Under the pieces are notes generated by a model. The model saw only the letters and a list, made by a program, of their open reading frames with translations, was not told the DNA's origin and did not search any database. This document shows positions 10,821 to 19,162 of a stretch of 64,000 nt of DNA, in pieces. Made by a program: the position numbers and the translations under genes. The stretch comes from SG8-41 sp036397875 (GTDB lineage: Bacteria > Pseudomonadota > Gammaproteobacteria > Burkholderiales > SG8-41), in assembly GCA_036397875.1 (NCBI GenBank), contig DASWIC010000048.1, forward strand, positions 15,757 through 79,756, given 5' to 3'. Position 1 is the first letter of the stretch. The number at the start of each line of letters is the position of its first letter.

Positions 10821-11621
10821 TCAAGCCTGGAGCGGGGTCCTCGACGGCGTGCCGCCCGAAACTGTGAGCACCTCGTGGCCGGACTCGGTCACCAGCACCG
10901 TGTGTTCCCACTGCGCCGAGAGACTGTGGTCCTTGGTCACGACCGTCCAGCCGTCCGCAAGCTGCCGGATATCGGGCTTGCCGGCGTTGATCATGGGCTC
11001 GATGGTGAAGGTCATGCCGGGTTCCAGCCGCAGGCCGACGCCCGGCCTGCCGTAATGCAGGACCTGGGGCTCCTCGTGGAATTTCCGGCCGATCCCGTGC
11101 CCGCAGAATTCACGCACCACGCTGTATCCGTGGTCCTCCGCATGCCCCTGTATCGCGTGCCCGACGTCGCCGAGGTGCGCCCCGGGGCGCACCGAATCGA
11201 TGCCCCGCCAGAGGCACTCGAAGGTCACTTCGCACAACCGGCGCGCCTGGATGGACGGGTGCCCGACGTAATACATCCTGCTGGTGTCGCCGTGGAAGCC
11301 GTCCTTGATGACGGTGATGTCGATATTGACGATGTCGCCTGTGCGCAGCTTCCGGTCCCCGGGCACGCCGTGACACACGACGTGGTTCACCGAGGTGCAG
11401 ATCGACCGCGGGAACGGCCGGTATCCCGGCGGGGCGTAATTGAGGGGCGCGGGAATCGCCTGCTGCACCCCGGCGATGTAATCGTGGCAGAGCCGGTCGA
11501 GCTGGTCCGTGGTCGTGCCCGGCCTGACGTGGGGGGTGATGAAATCGAGCACTTCGGCGGCGAGCCGCCCCGCGACCCGCATCTTGCCAATCTCGTCGGG
11601 GGTCTTGATGCTGACGGCCAT
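10821..11621 (-). CDS. map: Methionine aminopeptidase, type I
   Basis: Removes the initiator methionine after deformylation. With the ATG at 11621 the product is 266 residues (MAVSIKTPDEIGKMR...), the family length; an in-frame longer version to 11675 adds 18 residues with no family similarity. The five dinuclear metal ligands are visible: Asp in NIDIT, Asp in HGDTS, His in GHGIG, Glu in TIEPMI and Glu in EHTVL. First gene of map-glnD, divergent from rpsB, the standard proteobacterial arrangement. A weak minus-strand -10 (TACAAT, 11685-11690) lies upstream. Confidence 0.97.
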   Translation of the reverse strand: MAVSIKTPDEIGKMRVAGRLAAEVLDFITPHVRPGTTTDQLDRLCHDYIAGVQQAIPAPLNYAPPGYRPFPRSICTSVNHVVCHGVPGDRKLRTGDIVNIDITVIKDGFHGDTSRMYYVGHPSIQARRLCEVTFECLWRGIDSVRPGAHLGDVGHAIQGHAEDHGYSVVREFCGHGIGRKFHEEPQVLHYGRPGVGLRLEPGMTFTIEPMINAGKPDIRQLADGWTVVTKDHSLSAQWEHTVLVTESGHEVLTVSGGTPSRTPLQA

Positions 11622-11728
11622 CGAGCTATGCTGCGCGCGGCAGGCAGCGCCGGCGGAAGGTACCTGGTTTTCCAAAGACAGCGGATTGTAGTCCAGAATC
11701 CGGCGCGCCGCACCGATTGCTGCTTCGC

Positions 11729-11758
11729 TTGAGGGCCGGGCATTTCCAGTGATAAAAT
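11729..11758 (+). promoter_or_regulatory. Sigma-70-type promoter for rpsB
   Basis: TTGAGG (11729-11734), an 18-bp spacer, then TAAAAT (11753-11758) within GATAAAAT. It lies about 130 bp upstream of rpsB, leaving a long leader of the kind that in other bacteria hosts S2 autoregulation. Inferred from sequence only. Confidence 0.55.
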
Positions 11759-11891
11759 CGCAAGTTAGCTGTGCCGGGGCGAGCGCGCACCGGATGGATT
11801 ACACACGTCCGCAGTCGACAGTGAGGGTGGCCTTTCCAGCACGGGCCCCGCGGCGGATGGAGGCTCAACCCTTACCGGAGAAGATTGAAGC

Positions 11892-12635
11892 ATGTCGGTC
11901 ACGATGCGTGAGATGCTCGAAGCGGGGGTCCACTTCGGGCACCAGACTCGCTACTGGAACCCGCGAATGGCGCCGTATATCTTCGGCCATCGCAACAAGA
12001 TTCACATCGTCAACCTCGAGACGACGATGGAGAAGTACCTGGAGGCGCTGAGGTTCGTGCGGCGCCTCGCCACGAACAAGGGCACGGTGCTGTTCGTCGG
12101 CACGAAACGCCAGGCGCGTGACATCATCAAGGAAGAGGCCGTGCGCTGTGGCGCGCCCTTCGTCGATTACCGCTGGTTGGGCGGCATGCTGACCAATTAC
12201 AAGACCGTCAAGCAGTCGATCAAACGGCTGAAGGACATCGAAGCCATGGCGCGGGACGGGACGCTCGACAAGCTTCCGAAAAAGGAAGCGCTGTATTACC
12301 AGCGCGAAATCGTGAAGCTTGACCGCAGCCTCGGCGGCATCAAGGACATGAACGGGCTGCCGGACGCGCTGTTCGTGATCGACGTCGGCTACCAGAAGGG
12401 CGCCGTCGCGGAAGCGAACAAGCTCGGGATCCCGGTCATCGGGGTGGTCGACACCAATCACTCGCCCGAGGGCGTCGCCTACGTGATCCCCGGCAATGAC
12501 GACTCGAGCCGGGCGATTCGCCTCTACGTGCGCGGCGTTGCCGACGCGGTGCTCGAGGGGCGTCAGGACAGCCTCAAGGAAATCGTCCGCGGCGGCGAAG
12601 AGTTCGTCGAGGTCGAAGAGACCGAGGAAGCATGA
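11892..12635 (+). CDS. rpsB: 30S ribosomal protein S2
   Basis: Small-subunit ribosomal protein S2. 247 residues, opening MSVTMREMLEAGVHFGHQTRYWNP and including the family segment VDYRWLGGMLTN. It heads the rpsB-tsf-pyrH-frr run and is divergent from map. AAGATTGAAGC precedes the ATG. The leader of about 120 nt after the predicted start site is long enough for translational feedback, but I did not identify a specific S2 site. The acidic tail (EEFVEVEETEEA) is normal. Confidence 0.98.
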   Translation: MSVTMREMLEAGVHFGHQTRYWNPRMAPYIFGHRNKIHIVNLETTMEKYLEALRFVRRLATNKGTVLFVGTKRQARDIIKEEAVRCGAPFVDYRWLGGMLTNYKTVKQSIKRLKDIEAMARDGTLDKLPKKEALYYQREIVKLDRSLGGIKDMNGLPDALFVIDVGYQKGAVAEANKLGIPVIGVVDTNHSPEGVAYVIPGNDDSSRAIRLYVRGVADAVLEGRQDSLKEIVRGGEEFVEVEETEEA

Positions 12636-12657
12636 CGCGGAAATGTGACGTCACGGC

Positions 12658-12680
12658 GGGGGCGCGAGCCCCCTTTTTTT
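12658..12680 (+). terminator. Intrinsic terminator/attenuator between rpsB and tsf
   Basis: Perfect 6-bp GC stem GGGGGC/GCCCCC closed by GCGA, followed by seven T residues (12674-12680). It sits only 18 bp before tsf. A palindrome TGACGTCA (12646-12653) precedes it. It probably terminates part of the rpsB transcripts and sets the rpsB:tsf ratio. Confidence 0.85.
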
Positions 12681-12698
12681 AGCCATCGGGAACGGGAA

Positions 12699-13565
12699 AT
12701 GGCGGAAATCACCGCGGGTATGGTCAAGGCGCTGCGCGAGAAGACCGATGCGCCGATGATGGAGTGCAAGAAGGCATTGGCGGAAGCCGGCGGCGACATG
12801 GCCAAGGCCGAAGAAATCCTGCGCGTGAAGCTCGGCAACCGGGCGACCAAGGCGGCCGGGCGCGTCGCGGCCGAAGGCGTGGTCGCGGCCCATGTCACCG
12901 CCGATGGTCGGACCGGAGCCCTGGTCGAAGTCAACTGCGAGACGGACTTCGTCGCGAAGAACAGCGAGTTCGTTGCATTGGCCGCAGCGGTTGCGGAGGT
13001 CGTTGCATCGCGCAATCCGAGCGATGTCGAGGCGCTTGCGCAACTTCCGCTCAAGGGCGAGACCGTGGAAGAGGCGCGCAAGGCGCTGGCGGGCAAGATA
13101 GGGGAAAACCTGGCGATCCGGCGTTTTACACGTATGCCGGCGAAAGGGAAGATTGCGGTCTACATACACGGCGGCGCGAGGATCGGTTCCATCGTGGACG
13201 TGATCGGCGGGGACGAGGCGCTCGCCAAGGATATCGCGATGCACGTTGCGGCCAGCAAGCCCATCGCGGTGGCCGGAAGTGGCGTGCCGTCCGACCTGGT
13301 GGAAAAGGAACGGGCGATTGCCACCGCGAAAGCGGCGGAGTCGGGCAAGCCCGCGAACATCGTCGAGAAGATGGTGGAAGGATCCGTTCAGAAATTCCTC
13401 AAGGACGTGACGCTGCTCGGCCAGCCATTCGTCAAGAACGACAAGCAGACGGTGGAGCAGCTGCTGAAGTCTAAAGCCGCGTCGGTCTCGGGGTTCGCCT
13501 TTTACGTGGTGGGCGAAGGGATCGAGAAACGCCGGGACGACCTCGGGGCCGATCAGGCGCGGTAA
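12699..13565 (+). CDS. tsf: Elongation factor Ts
   Basis: Guanine-nucleotide exchange factor for EF-Tu. 288 residues. The N-terminal UBA-like domain (MAEITAGMVKALREKTDAPMMECKKAL) and the core motif VEVNCETDFVAKN (about residues 75-87) are diagnostic. The ATG at 12699 gives the family start; the in-frame extension to 12645 crosses the terminator and is not coding. GGGAACGGGAA sits just upstream. Expression probably depends on readthrough of the preceding terminator or on a promoter not recognised here. Confidence 0.98.
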   Translation: MAEITAGMVKALREKTDAPMMECKKALAEAGGDMAKAEEILRVKLGNRATKAAGRVAAEGVVAAHVTADGRTGALVEVNCETDFVAKNSEFVALAAAVAEVVASRNPSDVEALAQLPLKGETVEEARKALAGKIGENLAIRRFTRMPAKGKIAVYIHGGARIGSIVDVIGGDEALAKDIAMHVAASKPIAVAGSGVPSDLVEKERAIATAKAAESGKPANIVEKMVEGSVQKFLKDVTLLGQPFVKNDKQTVEQLLKSKAASVSGFAFYVVGEGIEKRRDDLGADQAR

Positions 13566-13607
13566 GTGAGAGCCCCCTCCACGCAGGCAGCGCCGCAAGA
13601 GGTCCTC

Positions 13608-14327
13608 ATGCCACAGACGCCTGCCTATAAGCGCATCCTCTTGAAGCTCAGCGGGGAAGCCTTGATGGGAGGCGACGCCTACGGCATCAATCGCGAGACC
13701 GTCGACCGGATCGTGGGCGAGGTCGCCGAGGTGGTGAATCTCGGCGTGGAGGTGGCGGTCGTCATCGGCGGCGGCAATATTTTTCGCGGGGTTGCCCCGG
13801 CGGCTTCCCACATGGACCGGGCAACCGCGGACTACATGGGAATGCTCGCGACGGTGATGAATGCGCTCGCGCTGCAGGACGCGATGCGGCGCGTGAGCCT
13901 CGTGAGCCGGGTCCAGTCCGCGCTCAATATCGAGCAGGTGGTCGAGCCCTACATACGGGGGAAGGCGATGCGCTACCTGGAGGAGGGCAAGGTGGTGATT
14001 TTCGCCGCGGGCACGGGCAATCCCTTCTTCACGACCGACACCGCGGCGGCGTTGCGCGGCATGGAGATGAACGTCGATCTCGTGCTGAAGGCAACGAAGG
14101 TCGACGGGGTCTATACCGACGATCCCAAGACCCACCGCGACGCGATGCGCTACCAGCGCCTGACGTTCGACGAGGCCATCATCAAGAACCTCAAGGTGAT
14201 GGACGCCACCGCACTGACGCTGTGCCGCGACCAGAAGCTGCTGATCAACGTATTCAGCATTTTCAAGCCGGCGGCCTTGAAGCGCGTCGTGCTGGGCGAG
14301 GACGAGGGCACTTTCCTGCATAATTAG
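13608..14327 (+). CDS. pyrH: Uridylate kinase (UMP kinase)
   Basis: Phosphorylates UMP to UDP with ATP; hexameric bacterial amino-acid-kinase-fold enzyme. 239 residues from the ATG at 13608 (MPQTPAYKRILLKLSGEALMG). Visible: the KLSGEAL phosphate loop, VIGGGNIFRG, and the ATP-site segment KATKVDGVYTDDP. The longer frame from 13566 adds 14 non-family residues; AAGAGGTCC upstream of 13608 offers a ribosome binding site. Lies between tsf and frr in the conserved order. Confidence 0.98.
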   Translation: MPQTPAYKRILLKLSGEALMGGDAYGINRETVDRIVGEVAEVVNLGVEVAVVIGGGNIFRGVAPAASHMDRATADYMGMLATVMNALALQDAMRRVSLVSRVQSALNIEQVVEPYIRGKAMRYLEEGKVVIFAAGTGNPFFTTDTAAALRGMEMNVDLVLKATKVDGVYTDDPKTHRDAMRYQRLTFDEAIIKNLKVMDATALTLCRDQKLLINVFSIFKPAALKRVVLGEDEGTFLHN

Positions 14328-14353
14328 GCCAGGGCGCTCGAGGGAGGTGGATC

Positions 14354-14911
14354 ATGATTGCCGACATCAGGAAGTCCGCGGAACAGAAGATGCGGAAGAC
14401 GGTGGAGGCACTGAAGACGGATCTGGCGAAGATTCGCACCGGCCGCGCCCACACCGGCCTGCTCGATCACATCATGGTGGACTACTACGGCACGCCGACC
14501 CCGATTCCCCAGGTGAGCAGCGTGGCTCTGATCGATGCAAGGACGATTGCCGTCAGCCCGTGGGACAAGAAGATGGCGCCGGCGATCGAGAAGGCGATAC
14601 GCGATTCCGATCTGGGGCTCAACCCGGCGGCGATGGGCGAGACGGTCAGGGTGCCGATGCCGGCGCTCACCGAGGAGCGCCGCAAGGATCTGGTCAAGGT
14701 AGTGCGCCACGAAGGCGAGAACGCCCGCGTCGCCGTGCGCAACGTGCGGCGCGACGCCATTCACCACCTGAAGGAGCTGCTCAAGCAGAAGAAGGTCGCC
14801 GAGGACGAGGAGCGCCGGGCGCAGGACGATATCCAGAAGCTCACCGACCGCTCGATTGCCGACATCGACAAGCTGCTGCAGCAAAAAGAAACCGACCTGA
14901 TGGCGGTGTAA
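14354..14911 (+). CDS. frr: Ribosome recycling factor
   Basis: Splits post-termination ribosomes together with EF-G. 185 residues, exactly the family length, with LAKIRTGRAHTGLLDHI near the N-terminus and VRVPMPALTEERRKDLVK in the middle. A strong GGGAGGTGG Shine-Dalgarno lies before the ATG. Its TAA overlaps the uppS ATG (TAATG), implying translational coupling with undecaprenyl diphosphate synthesis. Confidence 0.98.
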   Translation: MIADIRKSAEQKMRKTVEALKTDLAKIRTGRAHTGLLDHIMVDYYGTPTPIPQVSSVALIDARTIAVSPWDKKMAPAIEKAIRDSDLGLNPAAMGETVRVPMPALTEERRKDLVKVVRHEGENARVAVRNVRRDAIHHLKELLKQKKVAEDEERRAQDDIQKLTDRSIADIDKLLQQKETDLMAV

Positions 14912-15708
14912 TGACGGCATACAGCAGTTCCACGCTCGCAGTCCCCGCCACGGGGCGCATACCGCGGCACGTCGCCGTCATCATGGATGGCAACGGAAGA
15001 TGGGCAAAGCAGCGCTACCTGCCGCGGGTGACCGGTCACCGGCGCGGCGTCAAGGCGGTGCGCAGCATCGTACGCGCGTGCGCGGAGCGCGGCGTTGAGT
15101 TCCTCACCTTGTTCGCGTTCTCGAGCGAGAACTGGCGCCGCCCCCAGGAGGAAGTGACTTTTCTCATGCAGCTCTTCGTGATGGCGCTCGAGCAGGAGGT
15201 GGGAAAACTGCACGAGAACGGCGTCCGCTTCAAGGTGATCGGCGATCTCGCCCGGTTCGAGCCCAAGCTGGTGCGGCTGATGCGGGAGGCGGAGGCCCTG
15301 ACGGCCGAGAACCGGCGCCTGACGCTGACGGTCGCGGCCAACTACGGCGGGCGCTGGGACGTGCTGCAGGCGGCCAACCGCATGCTGCGCGACCACCCGC
15401 ATCTGGCCGCGGGCTTCAGCGAGAGCGATCTCGCACCGTATCTGGCGCTGCACTATGCCCCGGAACCCGATCTTTTCATCCGGACGGGCGGCGAGCAGCG
15501 CATCAGTAATTTCGTGTTGTGGCAGCTGGCGTATACCGAACTCTACTTCACCGACACGCTGTGGCCGGACTTCGACGCCGCGGCCCTCGATCGCGCCATC
15601 ATTTCCTACCAGCAGCGTGAGCGCCGTTTCGGGCGCACGAGCGAACAGCTGCCCGCCGGCACCGGGCTGGCTGACTATCGCGTCGTCCATACCCGCTCCG
15701 GCGAGTGA
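14911..15708 (+). CDS. uppS: Undecaprenyl diphosphate synthase
   Basis: Condenses isopentenyl diphosphate onto farnesyl diphosphate to make the C55 lipid carrier for peptidoglycan and O-antigen. 265 residues. Catalytic Asp in VIMDGNGRWA (D26), then FAFSSENWRRP, and the C-terminal RTGGEQRISNFVLWQ and ELYFTDTLWPDF signatures of cis-prenyltransferases. The start overlaps the frr stop. Next to cdsA and dxr, so three steps of lipid precursor supply are grouped. Confidence 0.98.
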   Translation: MTAYSSSTLAVPATGRIPRHVAVIMDGNGRWAKQRYLPRVTGHRRGVKAVRSIVRACAERGVEFLTLFAFSSENWRRPQEEVTFLMQLFVMALEQEVGKLHENGVRFKVIGDLARFEPKLVRLMREAEALTAENRRLTLTVAANYGGRWDVLQAANRMLRDHPHLAAGFSESDLAPYLALHYAPEPDLFIRTGGEQRISNFVLWQLAYTELYFTDTLWPDFDAAALDRAIISYQQRERRFGRTSEQLPAGTGLADYRVVHTRSGE

Positions 15709-15741
15709 CGGCGCCCGCGGCCGTCGCGGCGTCAGGTTCTC

Positions 15742-16560
15742 ATGTTCAACGCGCGGCTCGCCACGGCGCTCATCCTACTTGCAGCGTGCGTGGCGGCAGC
15801 GGTGTTCCTGCCCAATCGCTGGTGGGCCGCTCTGCTGCTGGTCGTGCTGGCGGTGGCCGGCTGGGAATGGGGCGCGCTCGCGGGCACCGGGCGCAGCCGG
15901 CGCGCGTTCTTTGTCATGGTGGTCGTGGTCTCGGCCTGCGTCATCGGGCTGTCTACCGGCCGCGAGCACGACACCGCGACCCGGCAACCGACGGTGGAAA
16001 CCGCGGTCTACGGCGTCAGCACGGCATTCTGGCTGTTGCTTGCGTTGCCGTCGCTGGCGCAGCGGTGGCGGGTACGATCCCGGCTCGCGCTGGAGTGCGC
16101 CGGCTGGATCGTGCTGGTTCCGGTGTGGCTCGCGCTCGCGCGCATGCAGGCCGAGCCCTCGCAGCTCCTCGCCCTGCTCGGAATCGTCTGGGTCGCCGAC
16201 ACGGCCGCTTACCTTGCGGGTAGGACGTGGGGCCGGCATCTCCTCGCGCCGCAGATCAGCCCCGCCAAGACCTGGGAAGGCGTGGCGGGCGCCTGCGCCG
16301 CAGTGGCAGTGTATTATGTTGCTCTGTCGATGCTGGCGCCCGAATGGCACTGGATAAGCGGGTGGGGTGGAGTGGTTCTGTTCGCAGGTGTCACGCTGAT
16401 GAGCATCGTGGGCGACCTGTACGAATCGTGGATCAAGCGCCAGGCCGGGGTCAAGGACAGCGGCGCGCTGCTGCCGGGTCACGGCGGCATGCTCGACCGG
16501 ATTGACAGCATGAGTTCCAGCATGCCATTTGCCGCGCTGCTGCTGCACACCATCCGCTAG
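15742..16560 (+). CDS. cdsA: Phosphatidate cytidylyltransferase (CDP-diglyceride synthase)
   Basis: Integral membrane enzyme making CDP-diacylglycerol from phosphatidate and CTP. 272 residues with about seven hydrophobic segments. The family signature is complete near the C-terminus: SWIKRQAGVKDSGALLPGHGG (about residues 230-250), followed by MLDRIDS. Thirty-three bases separate it from uppS and 15 from dxr. The central region around residues 65-85 (REHDTATRQPTVETAV) is a hydrophilic loop. Sure of family. Confidence 0.97.
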   Translation: MFNARLATALILLAACVAAAVFLPNRWWAALLLVVLAVAGWEWGALAGTGRSRRAFFVMVVVVSACVIGLSTGREHDTATRQPTVETAVYGVSTAFWLLLALPSLAQRWRVRSRLALECAGWIVLVPVWLALARMQAEPSQLLALLGIVWVADTAAYLAGRTWGRHLLAPQISPAKTWEGVAGACAAVAVYYVALSMLAPEWHWISGWGGVVLFAGVTLMSIVGDLYESWIKRQAGVKDSGALLPGHGGMLDRIDSMSSSMPFAALLLHTIR

Positions 16561-16575
16561 CCGGCGCACTCTACC

Positions 16576-17787
16576 ATGGCCGACAGGAAACGCCTCGCGA
16601 TACTGGGTTCCACCGGCAGCGTCGGCGCCAGCACGCTCGACGTCGTGGCACGCCACCGCAGCCGATTCGAAGTGGTTGCGCTCACCGCTCGGCACCAGGT
16701 CGACGCGCTGCTGGAACAGTGCCGCGCGTTCCAGCCGAAGTTCGCGGTCCTGCTGGAGCCGGGAGCGGCCAGGGAGCTGCAGCGACGCGTGCGGCAGGCG
16801 GGGCTCGGCTGCGAAGTGTTGAGCGGCGCCGGAGCGCTCGAGCAGGTGGCGAGCCTGCCCGAAGTGGATACCGTCATGGCCGCAATCGTGGGTGTCGCCG
16901 GGCTGCGCCCGACGCTCGCCGCGGCGCGCGCGGGGAAGAACATCCTGCTCGCGAACAAGGAGTCGCTGGTGACGGCGGGCGCCGTGCTGATGGACACCGT
17001 GCGCGCGTGCGGCGCGACTCTGCTGCCGATCGACAGCGAGCACAACGCCATATTCCAGGCGCTGCCGCGCGCGCGCGGCGGCGCCGACACCGCGGGCGTG
17101 CGCCGTATCCTTCTCACCGCCTCTGGCGGGCCATTCCGGTCGGCCTCGCTGCGCCAGCTCGAAGAGGCGACACCCGCCCAGGCCTGCGCGCACCCGAACT
17201 GGGTGATGGGACGCAAGATCTCGGTGGATTCCGCGACCATGATGAACAAGGGGCTGGAGGTGATCGAGGCGCGCTGGCTGTTTAATGTGCGGGCGGACCA
17301 GATCGAGGTCGTGATCCATCCCGAGAGCGTCGTCCATTCGCTGGTCGAGTACCTGGACGGATCGGTTATCGCCCAGCTCGGCAACCCGGACATGCGCACG
17401 CCGATCGCCTATGGGCTGGGTTTTCCCGAGCGCATCGACGCGGGCGTGGAGTTCCTGGATCTCCCCCGCATCGGGGCGCTGCACTTCGAGCGGCCCGATC
17501 GCGAGCGATTTCCATGCCTGCGGCTCGCATACGAAGCGCTGGCCGCGGGCGGCATCGCACCGGCGGTGCTCAATGCTGCGAACGAAGTCGCGGTCGCGAG
17601 CTTTCTCTCCGGGACGACCGGATTCCGGCAGATCCCGGCCATGATCGAAGCGGTGCTGTCCGACTTGCCGTGGCGGCCGGTCGGGAGCCTCGAGGATGTC
17701 TTCGCCGCCGACCACGCCGCGCGCGAGCGCGCGGAGGGCTGGTTGCGCGCGGCCGGGCGCCCGTTGCTTGCCGCCCACGGCTGCTGA
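16576..17787 (+). CDS. dxr: 1-deoxy-D-xylulose 5-phosphate reductoisomerase
   Basis: Second step of the MEP isoprenoid pathway, NADPH-dependent. 403 residues. NADPH motif LGSTGSVGASTLDV (9-22), LANKESLVTAG, the metal/substrate motif DSEHNAIFQ, SASGG-like TASGGPFR, and MGRKISVDSATMMNKGLEVIEA are all present. ATG start 15 bp after cdsA. The stop is three bases before rseP, the conserved uppS-cdsA-dxr-rseP order. It shows that this organism makes isopentenyl diphosphate by the MEP route. Confidence 0.98.
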   Translation: MADRKRLAILGSTGSVGASTLDVVARHRSRFEVVALTARHQVDALLEQCRAFQPKFAVLLEPGAARELQRRVRQAGLGCEVLSGAGALEQVASLPEVDTVMAAIVGVAGLRPTLAAARAGKNILLANKESLVTAGAVLMDTVRACGATLLPIDSEHNAIFQALPRARGGADTAGVRRILLTASGGPFRSASLRQLEEATPAQACAHPNWVMGRKISVDSATMMNKGLEVIEARWLFNVRADQIEVVIHPESVVHSLVEYLDGSVIAQLGNPDMRTPIAYGLGFPERIDAGVEFLDLPRIGALHFERPDRERFPCLRLAYEALAAGGIAPAVLNAANEVAVASFLSGTTGFRQIPAMIEAVLSDLPWRPVGSLEDVFAADHAARERAEGWLRAAGRPLLAAHGC

Positions 17788-17790
17788 GGC

Positions 17791-19158
17791 ATGACCCTGC
17801 TGATCACCATCGCCGCCTTTGCGGTGGCGCTCGGCTGCCTGATCGTGGTCCATGAGTACGGCCATTTCATCGTCGCGCGCGCCTGCGGGGTCAAGGTCCT
17901 GCGCTTCTCGGTCGGGTTCGGCAAGCCGCTCTGGTTGAAGCGCTACGGACGTGACGCGACCGAGTGGGTGATCGCCGCGTTTCCGCTGGGCGGTTACGTC
18001 AAGATGCTCGATGAACGCGAGGGCCCGGTGGCCCACGACGAGCTGCGCCGCGCGTTCAACCGCCAGCCGGTAGGGCGCCGGGTGGCAATCGTGGTGGCGG
18101 GGCCGGCAGCCAACTTTCTGCTCGCCATCGCACTCTACTGGGTGCTGTTCGTCCACGGCGTACCGGGCTTGAAGCCGGTACTCGGGGAGCCGCCCGCCGG
18201 CACTCCGGCGCATCACGCGGGCTTCGTGGCCGGCGATACTCTCGCCCGGATCGACACCGAGCCGGTCGCGACCTGGCAGGACGCGCGCTGGATCCTCCTG
18301 CAGCACGCCATCCAGCGATCGACCGTTGACGTCGCGGTACGCCCGGCCGCAGGCGGGGCCGCCACGCGCCGACTCGATCTCTCGGGCGTGACCACGGCCG
18401 ACCTCGACAGCGATTTTCTCCGGGCGCTGGGGCTGACGCGCTCCCAGCCGTCGCTGAAGCCGGTGATCGGCGAGCTCGTGGGCGGCGGCGCGGCCGAGCG
18501 CGCGGGACTCAAGGCGGGCGACGAGATCGTGGCGATCGCGAACCAGCCGATCGAGAACTGGGAGCAGGTAGTCAAGCTCGTGCGCGCGCATCCTGGCGCC
18601 CCGCTGGTGATCGAGGTGAGGCGCGGCGGCGCGCTGCAGCCGGCGATCGCGGTTTCCCCCGAGACCGTGATCGAGGGCGGGCAGAAGATCGGCAGGATCG
18701 GGGCGGCGCCGCAAATGGACCGCGCCGCGCTGGCGGATCTCATCGTTGACGTGCGCTACGGCCCGCTGGAAAGCCTCATTCGCGCGGCGCAAAAGACCTG
18801 GGAGACCTCGGTATTCAGCCTGCGCATGCTCGGCAAGATGATCATCGGCGAGGTCTCGCTCAAGAATCTCTCGGGCCCGATCACGATCGCCGATTATGCC
18901 GGGCAGTCCGCGCAGAGCGGGTTCGGCTCCTATCTCATGTTCCTCGCGTTGATCAGCATCAGCCTCGGTGTGCTTAATCTGCTGCCGATCCCGTTACTCG
19001 ACGGCGGGCATCTCATGTATTATGCGATCGAGATTCTGCAGGGTCGTCCTCTCTCGGACCGTGCCATCGAGATCGGTCAGCACGCCGGTCTGGTGCTGCT
19101 GATCACGTTGATGGCTTTCGCGCTCTACAACGACATACACCGCCTGGTCGGCGGTTGA
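17791..19158 (+). CDS. rseP: RIP metalloprotease RseP (site-2 protease)
   Basis: Membrane zinc protease that cuts anti-sigma factor RseA within the membrane after the DegS-type cut, releasing sigma-E. 455 residues. Zinc motif HEYGH (21-25) in the first transmembrane segment, two periplasmic PDZ domains (about 120-215 and 220-300), and the third ligand motif LLDGGH (about 400) in the C-terminal membrane region. The rseA/rpoE partners lie about 24 kb downstream (42635-43763). It ends four bases before bamA, whose misassembly is a classic sigma-E trigger. Confidence 0.98.
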   Translation: MTLLITIAAFAVALGCLIVVHEYGHFIVARACGVKVLRFSVGFGKPLWLKRYGRDATEWVIAAFPLGGYVKMLDEREGPVAHDELRRAFNRQPVGRRVAIVVAGPAANFLLAIALYWVLFVHGVPGLKPVLGEPPAGTPAHHAGFVAGDTLARIDTEPVATWQDARWILLQHAIQRSTVDVAVRPAAGGAATRRLDLSGVTTADLDSDFLRALGLTRSQPSLKPVIGELVGGGAAERAGLKAGDEIVAIANQPIENWEQVVKLVRAHPGAPLVIEVRRGGALQPAIAVSPETVIEGGQKIGRIGAAPQMDRAALADLIVDVRYGPLESLIRAAQKTWETSVFSLRMLGKMIIGEVSLKNLSGPITIADYAGQSAQSGFGSYLMFLALISISLGVLNLLPIPLLDGGHLMYYAIEILQGRPLSDRAIEIGQHAGLVLLITLMAFALYNDIHRLVGG

Positions 19159-19162
19159 GTTC

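Noticed and set aside
8480..10867. 795-codon plus-strand frame opposite glnD
   Set aside because: No recognisable motif, Leu/Arg/Gln/Glu-rich translation typical of an antisense shadow; glnD is certain on the other strand.
15775..18792. 1005-codon open frame on the minus strand across cdsA, dxr and rseP
   Set aside because: Composition is Arg/His/Ala-rich with no domain; it mirrors three well-supported genes on the plus strand. Long antisense frames are expected in GC-rich DNA.
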